In this document: one piece after another, positions 1 through 7,033 of the stretch
Numbering within the stretch: the first letter of the stretch is position 1
Layout of the letters: every line of letters begins with the position of its first letter
Source of the DNA: SIG607 sp045646245
GTDB lineage: Bacteria; Bacillota; Clostridia; Oscillospirales; Acutalibacteraceae
Length of the DNA stretch: 13,060 nt
Assembly (NCBI GenBank): GCA_045646245.1
Contig: JAZRKJ010000071.1
Coordinates: 1-13,060 of the forward strand
Reading direction: 5' to 3'
Translations under genes and position numbers: made by a program
The notes under the pieces: generated by a model
What the model was told of the DNA's origin: nothing
The model's database searches: none
What the model saw: only the letters and a program-made list of their open reading frames with translations

Positions 1-15
1 AAGAAAAAGAAATAA
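1..15 (+). other. possible 3' end of an upstream plus-strand gene
   Basis: The first bases read as four lysine codons followed by TAA. A lysine-rich tail ending just inside the window is compatible with the last codons of a plus-strand gene, and a hairpin follows at 46-77. Five codons are too few to identify anything, and chance is a real alternative. Confidence 0.2.
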
Positions 16-45
16 ACTATAATTATTAAACTTGCAATCAAGCCA

Positions 46-77
46 AAACCCCGAAAACCGTGATGGTTTCGGGGTTT
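46..77. terminator. GC-rich hairpin, possible terminator
   Basis: AAACCCCGAAAACC (46-59) pairs with GGTTTCGGGGTTT (65-77) around a 5-nt loop, with one bulged A. Neither side has a strong T-tract: only TTT on the plus strand and TTTT on the minus strand. It could end a plus-strand gene finishing near position 15 or act as a backup stop for rpsI transcripts. Confidence 0.45.
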
Positions 78-88
78 GTGATTAAATG

Positions 89-264
89 TTTGGAGAACGC
101 TAAATAATATGCTGTGCATATTGCTGAATTTTCTGCTACGCAGAAAGCTAAATGAAATAAATTCCTCAGCGCTCAAAGGTATTTAGCTTGTCGGAGGACA
201 AATTTAGCGCACGAAGTGCATTTAGCAAATCCCGTATGGGATTTATTTCGCTGTTCTCCAAGCG
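89..264. repeat. multi-hairpin intergenic element bounded by an inverted repeat
   Basis: The outer arms TTGGAGAAC (90-98) and GTTCTCCAA (253-261) are perfect reverse complements. They extend inward by AAATAA (102-107) with TTATTT (243-248). Inside are consecutive short hairpins: AATATGC/GCATATT (106-112/116-122), TTTCTGC/GCAGAAA (130-136/140-146), GCTAAAT/ATTTAGC (147-153/181-187), TTGTC/GACAA (188-192/197-201), GCAC/GTGC (209-212/216-219) and AAATCCC/GGGATTT (227-233/238-244). The word TTTAGC or its complement separates several of them. There is no open reading frame of note. The form suggests a mobile or dispersed non-coding repeat or a structured RNA. Only one copy is in this window, so calling it a repeat is an inference. 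Confidence 0.5.
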
Positions 265-270
265 TTATAT

Positions 271-306
271 AAAAAAGAAAAAGACCTTGTGTTGCCACAA
301 GGTCTT
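271..306 (-). terminator. rho-independent terminator of rplM-rpsI
   Basis: Read on the minus strand, AAGACCTTGTG and CACAAGGTCTT form a perfect 11-bp stem (306-296 with 291-281) closed by a 4-nt loop. A T-rich run follows directly (280-271, TTTCTTTTTT). It lies about 20 bases past the rpsI stop codon. Confidence 0.9.
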
Positions 307-325
307 GAAGTTTGCGAAAACGTAA

Positions 326-724
326 TTAACGCTTGGAGAACTGGGGTGCACGACGAGCGCCTTTGAGTCCGTACTTCTTTCTTTCCTTCATACGAGGATC
401 ACGAGTAAGGAATCCGGCTTTCTTGAGCTCTGCACGAAGCTCAGCATCGCTCTGAAGTAATGCACGAGCGATACCGTGACGGATAGCACCGGCCTGACCG
501 GTAACACCGCCGCCTGCAACGCGGCATACGATATCAAACTTTTCAGCAGTCTCGGTAAGTGCGAGAGGCTGACGAACGATAAGCTTTAAGGTTTCGAGAC
601 CGAAATAATCGTCAATGTCTCTGTCGTTAATAGTGATTTTGCCTGTGCCGTTGTAAAGACGAACGCGAGCTACAGAACTTTTTCTTCTACCAGTACCGTA
701 GAAATAAGGTTTACTTTCAAACAT
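326..724 (-). CDS. rpsI: 30S ribosomal protein S9
   Basis: This is small-subunit ribosomal protein uS9, 132 residues, a normal length for bacteria. The N-terminal YGTGRRKSSVARV segment and the C-terminal GLKGARRAPQFSKR tail are family hallmarks. The flexible basic tail ends in the invariant Lys-Arg that reaches toward P-site tRNA in known ribosome structures. The start ATG at 722-724 is preceded by GGGAG at a suitable distance. The gene lies 20 bases downstream of rplM, in the usual rplM-rpsI order, so the two should share the promoter near 1213-1241 and the terminator at 271-306. The last codons (327-341) are repeated in inverted orientation at 253-267, which is unusual. Confidence 0.98.
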   Translation of the reverse strand: MFESKPYFYGTGRRKSSVARVRLYNGTGKITINDRDIDDYFGLETLKLIVRQPLALTETAEKFDIVCRVAGGGVTGQAGAIRHGIARALLQSDAELRAELKKAGFLTRDPRMKERKKYGLKGARRAPQFSKR

Positions 725-744
725 ATTCTTTTGCTCCCTTCTTA

Positions 745-1170
745 TTAGTCAACGAGTTCAGGCTTCTGAGCAACTTGCTTATATTCAGTTCCCTGATATA
801 CGTGAAGTCTGGTCAGAGCTTTTCTGCCGATAGTAGTGTCAGGAACCATGCCCTTAACAGCGAGTTCCATAGCCAATTCAGGACGGGTGTTCATAAGAGT
901 GTCGTATTTAACCTCTTTTAAGTGACCAATCCATCCGGTGTGACGACGGTAATACTTCTGCTGTAACTTCTTGCCGGTAAGAACAGCCTTTTCAGCATTG
1001 ATTACTATAACGAAGTCGCCGCAGTCAACATTGGGTGTAAATTCAGGCTTGCCCTTACCGCGAAGTAAGTCAGCAACCTTAACTGCAGTACGGCCAAGGG
1101 GCTTGCCTGCAGCATCTACAATGTACCATTTGCGCTGAACTTCAGCGGGTTTTGCCATAAATGTAGACAT
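745..1170 (-). CDS. rplM: 50S ribosomal protein L13
   Basis: This is large-subunit ribosomal protein uL13, 141 residues, typical length. It begins MSTFMAKPAEVQRKWYIVDA, then carries GKPLGRTAVKVADLLRGK, the conserved TPNVDCGDFVIVINAEK strand, YYRRHTGWIGHLK, and the C-terminal MVPDTTIGRKALTRLHVYQG segment. All match the family in order. The ATG at 1168-1170 has a strong GGAGGAAG site just upstream. It is the first gene of the rplM-rpsI unit. The predicted leader is only about 35 nt, so there is no room for the longer autoregulatory L13 leader described in some Firmicutes. Confidence 0.98.
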   Translation of the reverse strand: MSTFMAKPAEVQRKWYIVDAAGKPLGRTAVKVADLLRGKGKPEFTPNVDCGDFVIVINAEKAVLTGKKLQQKYYRRHTGWIGHLKEVKYDTLMNTRPELAMELAVKGMVPDTTIGRKALTRLHVYQGTEYKQVAQKPELVD

Positions 1171-1212
1171 AATACTTCCTCCATAAAAAATCTTTAAAAA
1201 TTTACCTTGAGT

Positions 1213-1241
1213 ATACTACCACATTTATCATTCCTTGTCAA
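1213..1241 (-). promoter_or_regulatory. promoter of rplM-rpsI
   Basis: On the minus strand TTGACA (1241-1236, perfect -35) and TAGTAT (1218-1213, -10) are separated by exactly 17 bp, with TG two bases farther upstream of the -10. The predicted start near 1206 gives a leader of about 35 nt carrying the rplM ribosome binding site. Confidence 0.85.
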
Positions 1242-1343
1242 CACTTATTTTTCTAAAATTTAATTTAAAATTCAAAAACTCTCTTTTTCTTCGATTTTCT
1301 TCCGTTTTCTCGTTTTTACTCACTTGCGATTTTTATTTTTTTA

Positions 1344-1381
1344 CATAAAAAAACTCCCGATTTTCAAAAAATCGAGAGTTT
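1344..1381 (-). terminator. rho-independent terminator of lacZ
   Basis: On the minus strand a 14-bp stem (1381-1368 with 1364-1351, one G-T wobble) with a 3-nt loop is followed by a run of T. It starts 6 bases past the lacZ stop codon and precedes the rplM promoter, so it isolates the two units. Confidence 0.88.
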
Positions 1382-1387
1382 CTATCA

Positions 1388-4366
1388 TTAAATATTGATT
1401 GTAAAGGCAAAATGAATGTCTTTGTCGTTCATCTGATACAAAGGATTAAGAGCAGGACCGCAGGAGGCACTTCCGATACCGGACGACTTATAGTCAACTC
1501 TGACGTAGGTAGCCTTGCTTTCGCCTATTTCGTCGGTGTGCTTAGCTTGTAAAAGCTGTTCAATGCTGTACTGAGAAACGTTTGCTTCAAAGGTATTTTC
1601 TGCCTTAAAGGTAATTCTGTCCTCAAGGGTTAATTCCCTTACCTTAATATGGTTGCCGTGTTCCTGAGGGAGAATATAGTTTACGTATTCATCCTTTGCT
1701 CTGCTTACATACCAATCAAGAGCACTGCAGTTGTGAAGGTCTGCATAGCTTTCTTCGGGGCCCATACCAAAGTAATCGAATTCCATATTCTTATTCTTAA
1801 AGGCAAAAACGAAGCCAAGACGCTGTAGCCAAATACAGCCCTCTCTTATTTTACCGTCAAGCTCAACCTTAACGGTACCGTCCTCACCTATGGTATAGGC
1901 TATGCTATAACGGAATATAGGAGCACGGGAAATAGGAGCAAGAGAAGCCTTAAAGGTAATCTTATTGCCGTCAATTATACTGTCGTAAACGTTATACCAG
2001 CAATAGTTAAGGTTTTCGCCCGACCAAACGTCCAGCTTTAACCATTTAGCCTTCATATTCTTTTCGTTATCGGTACAAGCGCGATAAGTAGATATTTCGG
2101 TAGGAGCGTAAAGCTGTTCCTTACCGCTGATAATCATACTGTCTATATTACCGGTTTGCTTATTAAAGGTATACTTAAAGCTTTCACCCTCGGCATAAAT
2201 ATACAAACCTTCTTCATATATCTTTGCGCTGCCGTTGATTTCGGCAAGGATATTCTCTTTTTCTGCTTCAATTTCCTGTTGAAGAGTGCCAAGCTCATTG
2301 CCGTTTACGTCGGTAAGAGTAACGTTTACGGCACAAGCATATTTGCAGCTTTCGGGGAAGGAGGCCTTTGTTTCAATAACACCGCTTTCATGAGGAGCAA
2401 CATCAAGAACTACCGTATTTTGTTCAAGCACCTCGCCATCGCAGGAAAGCACGTAGGTAAGCTTATATTCATTAAGGTTGGTAAAGTCAAAACGGTTATC
2501 TACCTTAATTTTGCCGTTTTCATATATAAAGCGGAAGGGAGCGTAAGCAGCCTTTGCTTCAAGAGAGCCTGCCTTTAAGCTTCTGTCGGAGAACACAAGA
2601 CCGTCACAGCAGAAGTTGCCGTCGTGGGTAAGCTCACCCTCAAAGTCACCGCCGTATTTCTGAACGCCGTCAACTATAACGGTATGGTCGCACCATTCCC
2701 AGATACATCCGCCAACCAAAGCGGGATAAGAATAGAACTTTTCAACGTAATCAAACACGTCTCCCGGGCCGTTACCCATAGCGTGGGCATATTCGCAAAG
2801 GAATATAGGCTGATTAACAACGTTATCATTAATCCATTTGTCAAGGGTAGAAAGAGAAATATACATTCCTGAATGGAAATGAGCTCTTCTCATATCAATT
2901 TCTGCCTTTTCCCTGTCAGCTACAGCCTTCTCGTATTTAGCTTTAGCTTCCTCTACGTTTTCGTTTCTCTTTTCGGCAAGCAGTAATTCTTCCTTAGCCT
3001 TTTTAAAGTTTGCATCCCAACGGTGGAATGCACGGGAAGCATCCTCTGCGTGATAAAGACGCTTGGTTTCAACGGTAGCTAACCATTCGAGCATTGCAAT
3101 ATGGTTGGGGCCGTGGCCGCTTTCATTACCTGTAGACCACATAAATATGGACGGGTGGTTCTTATCTCTGTGATAAGCTCTTGCCATACGCTCAACATGT
3201 TCGTCCTTCCATTCGGGCATAGAGCAGGGCCATTCTCCGCTTTCAACGTCGTAGCAGTAAGGAACGTTAGCGTAACGGCGAACAAAGCCGTGGGTTTCAA
3301 TATCGGTTTCAAGAACTACATAGAAGCCCATTCTGTCACAATAGTCCAAGAAACGGGGAGTAGGAGGATAGTGGGAGGTTCTGATACAGTTAATGTTCAG
3401 CTGCTTCATTATTTTAAGGTCGTTTATAATATCCTCGTCACTCATTACCCAACCGTTTTCGGGGTGGGAATCGTGATGGTTAACGCCTTTTAGCTTAACT
3501 GAAACGCCGTTTACCAAAAATTCGTTATTTTCGTTTATTGCATAGGTTCTGAAGCCTACGTTTTCAAAAATAACTTCTCCTGCCTTTTTAAGCTCAATTT
3601 CATAAAGGTAAGGCTTTTCCGCATTCCATAAAACAGGGTTATCAACCTTAACGGAAGCTACACCGTTTTCGTCGGTAACGGTAGCGCCGATAACCTCTCC
3701 CTTATCGTAAAGTGTAACGTCGGTATTGGGAGCAGTTTTAACAATTACGGTATCGTTATTTTCGGTTTCCACAGAAAAATCAACAATATGGCCTACGGGA
3801 CGCTCCAAAACGTAAACGTCACGGAAAATACCGTTACAGCGGAAAAAGTCCTGATCCTCAAGATAGCTGCCTACACACCATTTATACACGGCAACCCTTA
3901 CGGTATTTTTGCCCGCATTTACAAACGGGGTAATATCAAATTCTGCCTGAAGGTGGCTTCCCTGAGTAAATCCAACGTAATTGCCGTTTACAAAAACGCT
4001 TGCACAGGTAGCCACACCCTCCATAACAAAGTAGGTTTCTTTATTTTTATCGGTAACGGTAAAATCCTTTTCGTAAATACCTACAGGATTTACGTTAAGC
4101 ACGTAAGGAGGATCTATAGGGAAAGGATAGTTAATATTACAGTAATTGGGATTTTCATAACCCGTATTTTGCCAGGTAGAGGGAACCTTTACTTTATCCC
4201 ATTTGGCAATTTTTCCGTTAGTGTCAACCTCATCGCTATTGGCATAATAATTAAAACGCCATTCACCGTTTAAAAGAGTATAAACGGCTTCACCCTCGGG
4301 GATATAAAAAGCTCTTTGAGGCAAACGGTTTTCACTGGTTTTCTCGTAACTTTCATAAAATCTCAT
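1388..4366 (-). CDS. lacZ: beta-galactosidase, GH2 family, LacZ type
   Basis: The 992-residue product hydrolyses terminal beta-galactosides such as lactose, presumably in the cytoplasm because no signal peptide is visible. The order is GH2 sugar-binding domain (about 30-195), immunoglobulin-like domain (about 200-280), TIM barrel (about 283-590), a second Ig-like domain, and the small-chain beta-sandwich (about 715-985). Within MWSTGNESGHG, E415 matches the E. coli acid/base Glu461. Within FLCEYAHAMGNGPGD, E525 matches the nucleophile Glu537. I chose the ATG at 4364-4366, which has AGGTG upstream, because the earlier in-frame TTG at 4385-4387 lies at about the predicted transcription start. 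The stretch between the two catalytic glutamates is 110 residues against 76 in E. coli; the extra part is charged and helix-prone (about residues 447-495). It has its own promoter and terminator. Confidence 0.95.
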   Translation of the reverse strand: MRFYESYEKTSENRLPQRAFYIPEGEAVYTLLNGEWRFNYYANSDEVDTNGKIAKWDKVKVPSTWQNTGYENPNYCNINYPFPIDPPYVLNVNPVGIYEKDFTVTDKNKETYFVMEGVATCASVFVNGNYVGFTQGSHLQAEFDITPFVNAGKNTVRVAVYKWCVGSYLEDQDFFRCNGIFRDVYVLERPVGHIVDFSVETENNDTVIVKTAPNTDVTLYDKGEVIGATVTDENGVASVKVDNPVLWNAEKPYLYEIELKKAGEVIFENVGFRTYAINENNEFLVNGVSVKLKGVNHHDSHPENGWVMSDEDIINDLKIMKQLNINCIRTSHYPPTPRFLDYCDRMGFYVVLETDIETHGFVRRYANVPYCYDVESGEWPCSMPEWKDEHVERMARAYHRDKNHPSIFMWSTGNESGHGPNHIAMLEWLATVETKRLYHAEDASRAFHRWDANFKKAKEELLLAEKRNENVEEAKAKYEKAVADREKAEIDMRRAHFHSGMYISLSTLDKWINDNVVNQPIFLCEYAHAMGNGPGDVFDYVEKFYSYPALVGGCIWEWCDHTVIVDGVQKYGGDFEGELTHDGNFCCDGLVFSDRSLKAGSLEAKAAYAPFRFIYENGKIKVDNRFDFTNLNEYKLTYVLSCDGEVLEQNTVVLDVAPHESGVIETKASFPESCKYACAVNVTLTDVNGNELGTLQQEIEAEKENILAEINGSAKIYEEGLYIYAEGESFKYTFNKQTGNIDSMIISGKEQLYAPTEISTYRACTDNEKNMKAKWLKLDVWSGENLNYCWYNVYDSIIDGNKITFKASLAPISRAPIFRYSIAYTIGEDGTVKVELDGKIREGCIWLQRLGFVFAFKNKNMEFDYFGMGPEESYADLHNCSALDWYVSRAKDEYVNYILPQEHGNHIKVRELTLEDRITFKAENTFEANVSQYSIEQLLQAKHTDEIGESKATYVRVDYKSSGIGSASCGPALNPLYQMNDKDIHFAFTINI

Positions 4367-4391
4367 TTTAAGCACCTCGCCTTTCAAGGAA

Positions 4392-4420
4392 ATTATATGT
4401 TAGAGCAACGCAAAAATCAA
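4392..4420 (-). promoter_or_regulatory. promoter of lacZ
   Basis: On the minus strand TTGATT (4420-4415) lies 17 bp before a perfect TATAAT (4397-4392). Transcription would start near 4385, leaving about 20 nt before the ATG at 4366. This supports the shorter lacZ reading frame. No clear operator is visible around it. Confidence 0.8.
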
Positions 4421-4463
4421 GGACAAAAAGACAAAAGCAAAGAAAAAAGAAACATTTGCAAAG

Positions 4464-4490
4464 AAAATAAGGCCGAGGGAAAACCTCGGC
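4464..4490 (-). terminator. terminator of the four-gene sugar operon
   Basis: GCCGAGG (4472-4478) and CCTCGGC (4484-4490) form a 7-bp GC-rich stem with a 5-nt loop, 8 bases after the last operon gene. The minus-strand side is followed by CTTATTTTC and the plus-strand side by TTTT, so it may work both ways. It stands between the operon and the lacZ promoter, which suggests that lacZ is expressed independently. Confidence 0.7.
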
Positions 4491-4497
4491 TTTTGAT

Positions 4498-5574
4498 TTA
4501 TAATTTAACTACCTTACCTGTGGCAATACTTTCATAGCAAGCGTTCATTGCTTTAATAGTATCCTTATGCCAACGTAAGTTAATAAGCGGTGTTTTATGG
4601 CTTCTGATATTATCTACAAATTCATCAATAAGACCTATCCACTCATCAAAATATGTATACTGAACGGTATAGCGGTCATTAGGACAACCGTTATGATAAA
4701 CATTAGGACCGAAACAGTCTGCCATTAACGTTCCTTTTTCTCCGTTTATGGTAATGTTAACCTCCATACGCTTTGGGAATACCTCCCAACCGGGGCCGGG
4801 CACCTTTATGCGTTCTTCCATTTTAGACCAGGACGGGTCAAGGGAGAAAATGGTGCCGTCCTTCATTTTGCCGATAACCGACAGCATATCCTCCTCTTCA
4901 ATATCGGGGCGGATATTGGGAGCTACCTCGGCGTAAATAGAATCAAACTCACTTCCGGTTATATGGCGAATCATATCAAAAATATGGGGATGGTCGCAAA
5001 GCGCACCACCACGGAAACGTGAATCGCCCTCTTTAATGGAAACACGCTTGCCGTAGCTCTTTTCGGGAACGCCCTGCCAAGGGAATGCCCATACGGGAGA
5101 AAGTGTAATATTTGTTGCATTAAAGGACTTAATCTTGCCGATTTCCCCACTCTTTACAACCTCTTTAAGTCTTGAAATAACAGGGTTATAATGCATTTCA
5201 AGCTCAACTTGACAAACAAGGTTATTTTTTTCAACAACGCTTATCATTTCATCGTATTCATCCATATCGAAAGTAGGAATTTTCATTGAAAGAATATGAA
5301 TACCCCGCTCTGCGCAAAGCTTCATCTGACGAAGATGGTCGCTGTTTTCACTGGCGAGTACTACCGCTTCAATTTCAGGGTGAGCATCAAGCATTTCTAT
5401 TTCGCTATCATAACAAGGGATACCGTCAACAGAGTTCAGGAAAATTTCTTTAACCTCGTCATTTGCGGTAGAAACAGCCACCCAATCAAGCTTGGGATTG
5501 TCCTTTAGGGTTTGATAATATTTTCTTGTATGACCGTGAGTCATACTCATCATAGCAATCTTTAAAGGTTTCAT
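4498..5574 (-). CDS. Gfo/Idh/MocA family oxidoreductase
   Basis: This 358-residue protein is a predicted NAD(P)-dependent sugar or cyclitol dehydrogenase. The N-terminal half is a Rossmann fold and the C-terminal half carries the substrate and dimer sheet. The family's EKP motif appears as MKIP, with K98 the likely catalytic lysine. The second signature reads GGALCDHPHIFDMIRHITG (about 189-207), with D194, H197 or H195, and D200 in the usual acid/His positions. The cofactor loop is atypical: MMSMTHGHTRKYY (about 8-20) stands where GxGxxG is expected. The start codon is one base after the upstream stop and its binding site (AGGCAGG) lies inside the upstream gene, so translation is probably coupled. 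It is the last gene of the operon. The substrate cannot be told from sequence. Confidence 0.88.
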   Translation of the reverse strand: MKPLKIAMMSMTHGHTRKYYQTLKDNPKLDWVAVSTANDEVKEIFLNSVDGIPCYDSEIEMLDAHPEIEAVVLASENSDHLRQMKLCAERGIHILSMKIPTFDMDEYDEMISVVEKNNLVCQVELEMHYNPVISRLKEVVKSGEIGKIKSFNATNITLSPVWAFPWQGVPEKSYGKRVSIKEGDSRFRGGALCDHPHIFDMIRHITGSEFDSIYAEVAPNIRPDIEEEDMLSVIGKMKDGTIFSLDPSWSKMEERIKVPGPGWEVFPKRMEVNITINGEKGTLMADCFGPNVYHNGCPNDRYTVQYTYFDEWIGLIDEFVDNIRSHKTPLINLRWHKDTIKAMNACYESIATGKVVKL

Positions 5575-5575
5575 C

Positions 5576-6268
5576 TTAAATTACCTGCCTTTCCCCTGTT
5601 TTTGCCGAACACTTTGCCTTTTCTACCAACAGCCGAAGCTCGCTGTCTCTCTTCAGCATTTCTTCCCCATTGCCCTTTTGCGCTATGGCAAAAGCCGAAC
5701 GTACAACCGCAATTTCTTCTGCCGATAAGCCGTAAAGCTCGAAATCAACATCGGTATATTTGCTGTTTTCTGCACCGAACACATAAATCGAATCCTGCTT
5801 TAACTGAGCATCAACTACTACGTCACAGGCAATACCTCTTTGCGAAATAATTTCATGCTTATCCTTTAATCCATCACCCTTTTTAAGGGTTGCAGAGATT
5901 TCTATTGTGCAAACAATACCGTCTTCGGCAGTTGCAATAGCATTTAAAACATTGCCGTTTTCCATAACCATAACAGACTTTACGGTTTTCTGTAAAATGT
6001 ACTGACAAATATCTAACTCCTTGTAGAGGGCTTCATAAATATCCGAACCGATTTCTGTGATATGGAAAACGCGCATAACACTAATACCTACAAGCGTTCC
6101 GCCCTGCACAATGTTTTTAAGCTCAATAAACCTTCTTTCCATTCTGTGAGAAAGAAGCGGAATTTCCTTTCCGTCAATTAAAACGGTTTTGCAGTCCTTT
6201 AAAACCGCTTTTGTGTCAACCGAATATTTACTGAGAAGGAAATTCAGTTTTTCTTGCAGTATAGTCAT
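5576..6268 (-). CDS. conserved-looking protein of unknown function in sugar operon
   Basis: I do not recognise this 230-residue protein. It has no signal peptide or membrane helix. The N-terminal half (1-100) is mixed helix/strand with a charged patch SHRMERRFIELK. The middle (about 98-128) alternates strands (SVMVMENGNVLNAIATAEDG, then a CTIEISATL-type strand) in a manner reminiscent of the C-terminal sheet of Gfo/Idh/MocA enzymes. It continues into KHEIISQRGIACDVVVDAQ (137-155) and YTDVDFELYGLSAEE. It could be a partner or regulatory subunit of the adjacent oxidoreductase, which is an inference from position only. I chose ATG 6266-6268 because AAGGAG sits 8 bases upstream; the in-frame GTG at 6275-6277 overlaps that site. 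The binding site overlaps the upstream stop codon, so translation is coupled. Confidence 0.75.
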   Translation of the reverse strand: MTILQEKLNFLLSKYSVDTKAVLKDCKTVLIDGKEIPLLSHRMERRFIELKNIVQGGTLVGISVMRVFHITEIGSDIYEALYKELDICQYILQKTVKSVMVMENGNVLNAIATAEDGIVCTIEISATLKKGDGLKDKHEIISQRGIACDVVVDAQLKQDSIYVFGAENSKYTDVDFELYGLSAEEIAVVRSAFAIAQKGNGEEMLKRDSELRLLVEKAKCSAKTGERQVI

Positions 6269-6280
6269 ATTAAGCACTCC

Positions 6281-7030
6281 TTAAAGCATTTTAACTCTCG
6301 GCTTGTATTTTTCTAAGTACGCCGCATTCTTTTGGTCACCACCGGGGGTATTGGCGCTTGACCATACCGGCGGTGTTATACCTCTGTCAATACACTGTTT
6401 TACACATTCAATTTCAAGCAAATGAGCAATATAGAAATCGGCAATATTTGAAACCGGACCAATAGGAGTTTCAAGGCCGGGAACGTTTACAACGGCATCT
6501 CCCACAGGGTTAAAATCTTCAATGCATACGTCGGCGTAATCGTTCAAATTAGTCTTATTAGGGTGGCGGATAAAGTGGTCCTCGGGCATTTCCTTTTGCC
6601 AGGCTTCGCTGGAAACTGCTATGATTTTTACGCCGTTTTTCTTTGCTTCCATTGCAGCGTCAATGGTTGCGGGATTAATGCCTATGTTATGGAATATAAT
6701 AAGCAAATCATCCTTTTTCAAATCATAATACTTGATTATTGAAGCGCCGTAGTTTACGGTTCTTTCAAGCTCTAAATACTTAAGCGCCTGATTAAATACC
6801 GAAAGTCCGGTTTCCATAATCGGATTGATACAGGAAAGGCCGCCTGCGCGGAAGAACATTTCACCAACGGGAAGTGTAGTATGTCCGCCACCGCCGTAAA
6901 CGTTTATAAGGCGGTCGTTTTCTATTGCATCAGCCATTAAAGCTGCGGCTTTTTTAATATTTTCGCTTTGAGTTTCATTTATTTTTTCAAGGTTTTCTAT
7001 AATTGCTTTATAATATCCGAAGTCATTCAT
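6281..7030 (-). CDS. SIS-domain sugar isomerase-like protein (UPF0309-like)
   Basis: This 249-residue cytoplasmic protein has one SIS fold, the domain that binds phosphosugars in isomerases, etherases and sugar-responsive regulators. INVYGGGGHTTLPVGEMFFRAGG (about 42-64) is the first SIS strand and its glycine-rich loop. KKDDLLIIFHNIGINPATIDAA (about 105-126) is the second. The C-terminus carries NPVGDAVVNVPG (174-185), ETPIGPVSNIADF and SSANTPGGDQKN (224-235), as in the UPF0309 group of SIS proteins. The ATG at 7028-7030 follows GGAGG and comes 3 bases after the upstream stop. The likely role is isomerisation or binding of the phosphorylated sugar handled by this operon. The reaction itself is not established for the family as far as I know. 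Confidence 0.85.
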   Translation of the reverse strand: MNDFGYYKAIIENLEKINETQSENIKKAAALMADAIENDRLINVYGGGGHTTLPVGEMFFRAGGLSCINPIMETGLSVFNQALKYLELERTVNYGASIIKYYDLKKDDLLIIFHNIGINPATIDAAMEAKKNGVKIIAVSSEAWQKEMPEDHFIRHPNKTNLNDYADVCIEDFNPVGDAVVNVPGLETPIGPVSNIADFYIAHLLEIECVKQCIDRGITPPVWSSANTPGGDQKNAAYLEKYKPRVKML

Positions 7031-7033
7031 TTT

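Noticed and set aside
89..264. CRISPR array
   Set aside because: The repeated words are 6-7 bases and are parts of hairpins; there are no 25-40 base repeats with unique spacers and no cas genes.
1171..1343. L13 autoregulatory leader RNA upstream of rplM
   Set aside because: The promoter lies so close to the gene that only about 35 nt of leader remain, and no hairpin is visible there.
2156..2872. Plus-strand open frames inside lacZ
   Set aside because: They lie opposite the strongly supported lacZ frame, have no ribosome binding site or recognisable domain, and arise from the low stop frequency in the antisense of that gene. The same applies to the frames at 3101-3493 and 3788-4273.
4364..4387. 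Longer lacZ start at an in-frame TTG
   Set aside because: The predicted transcription start is near 4385, and the AGGTG site fits the ATG at 4364-4366, which also begins the typical LacZ N-terminus.
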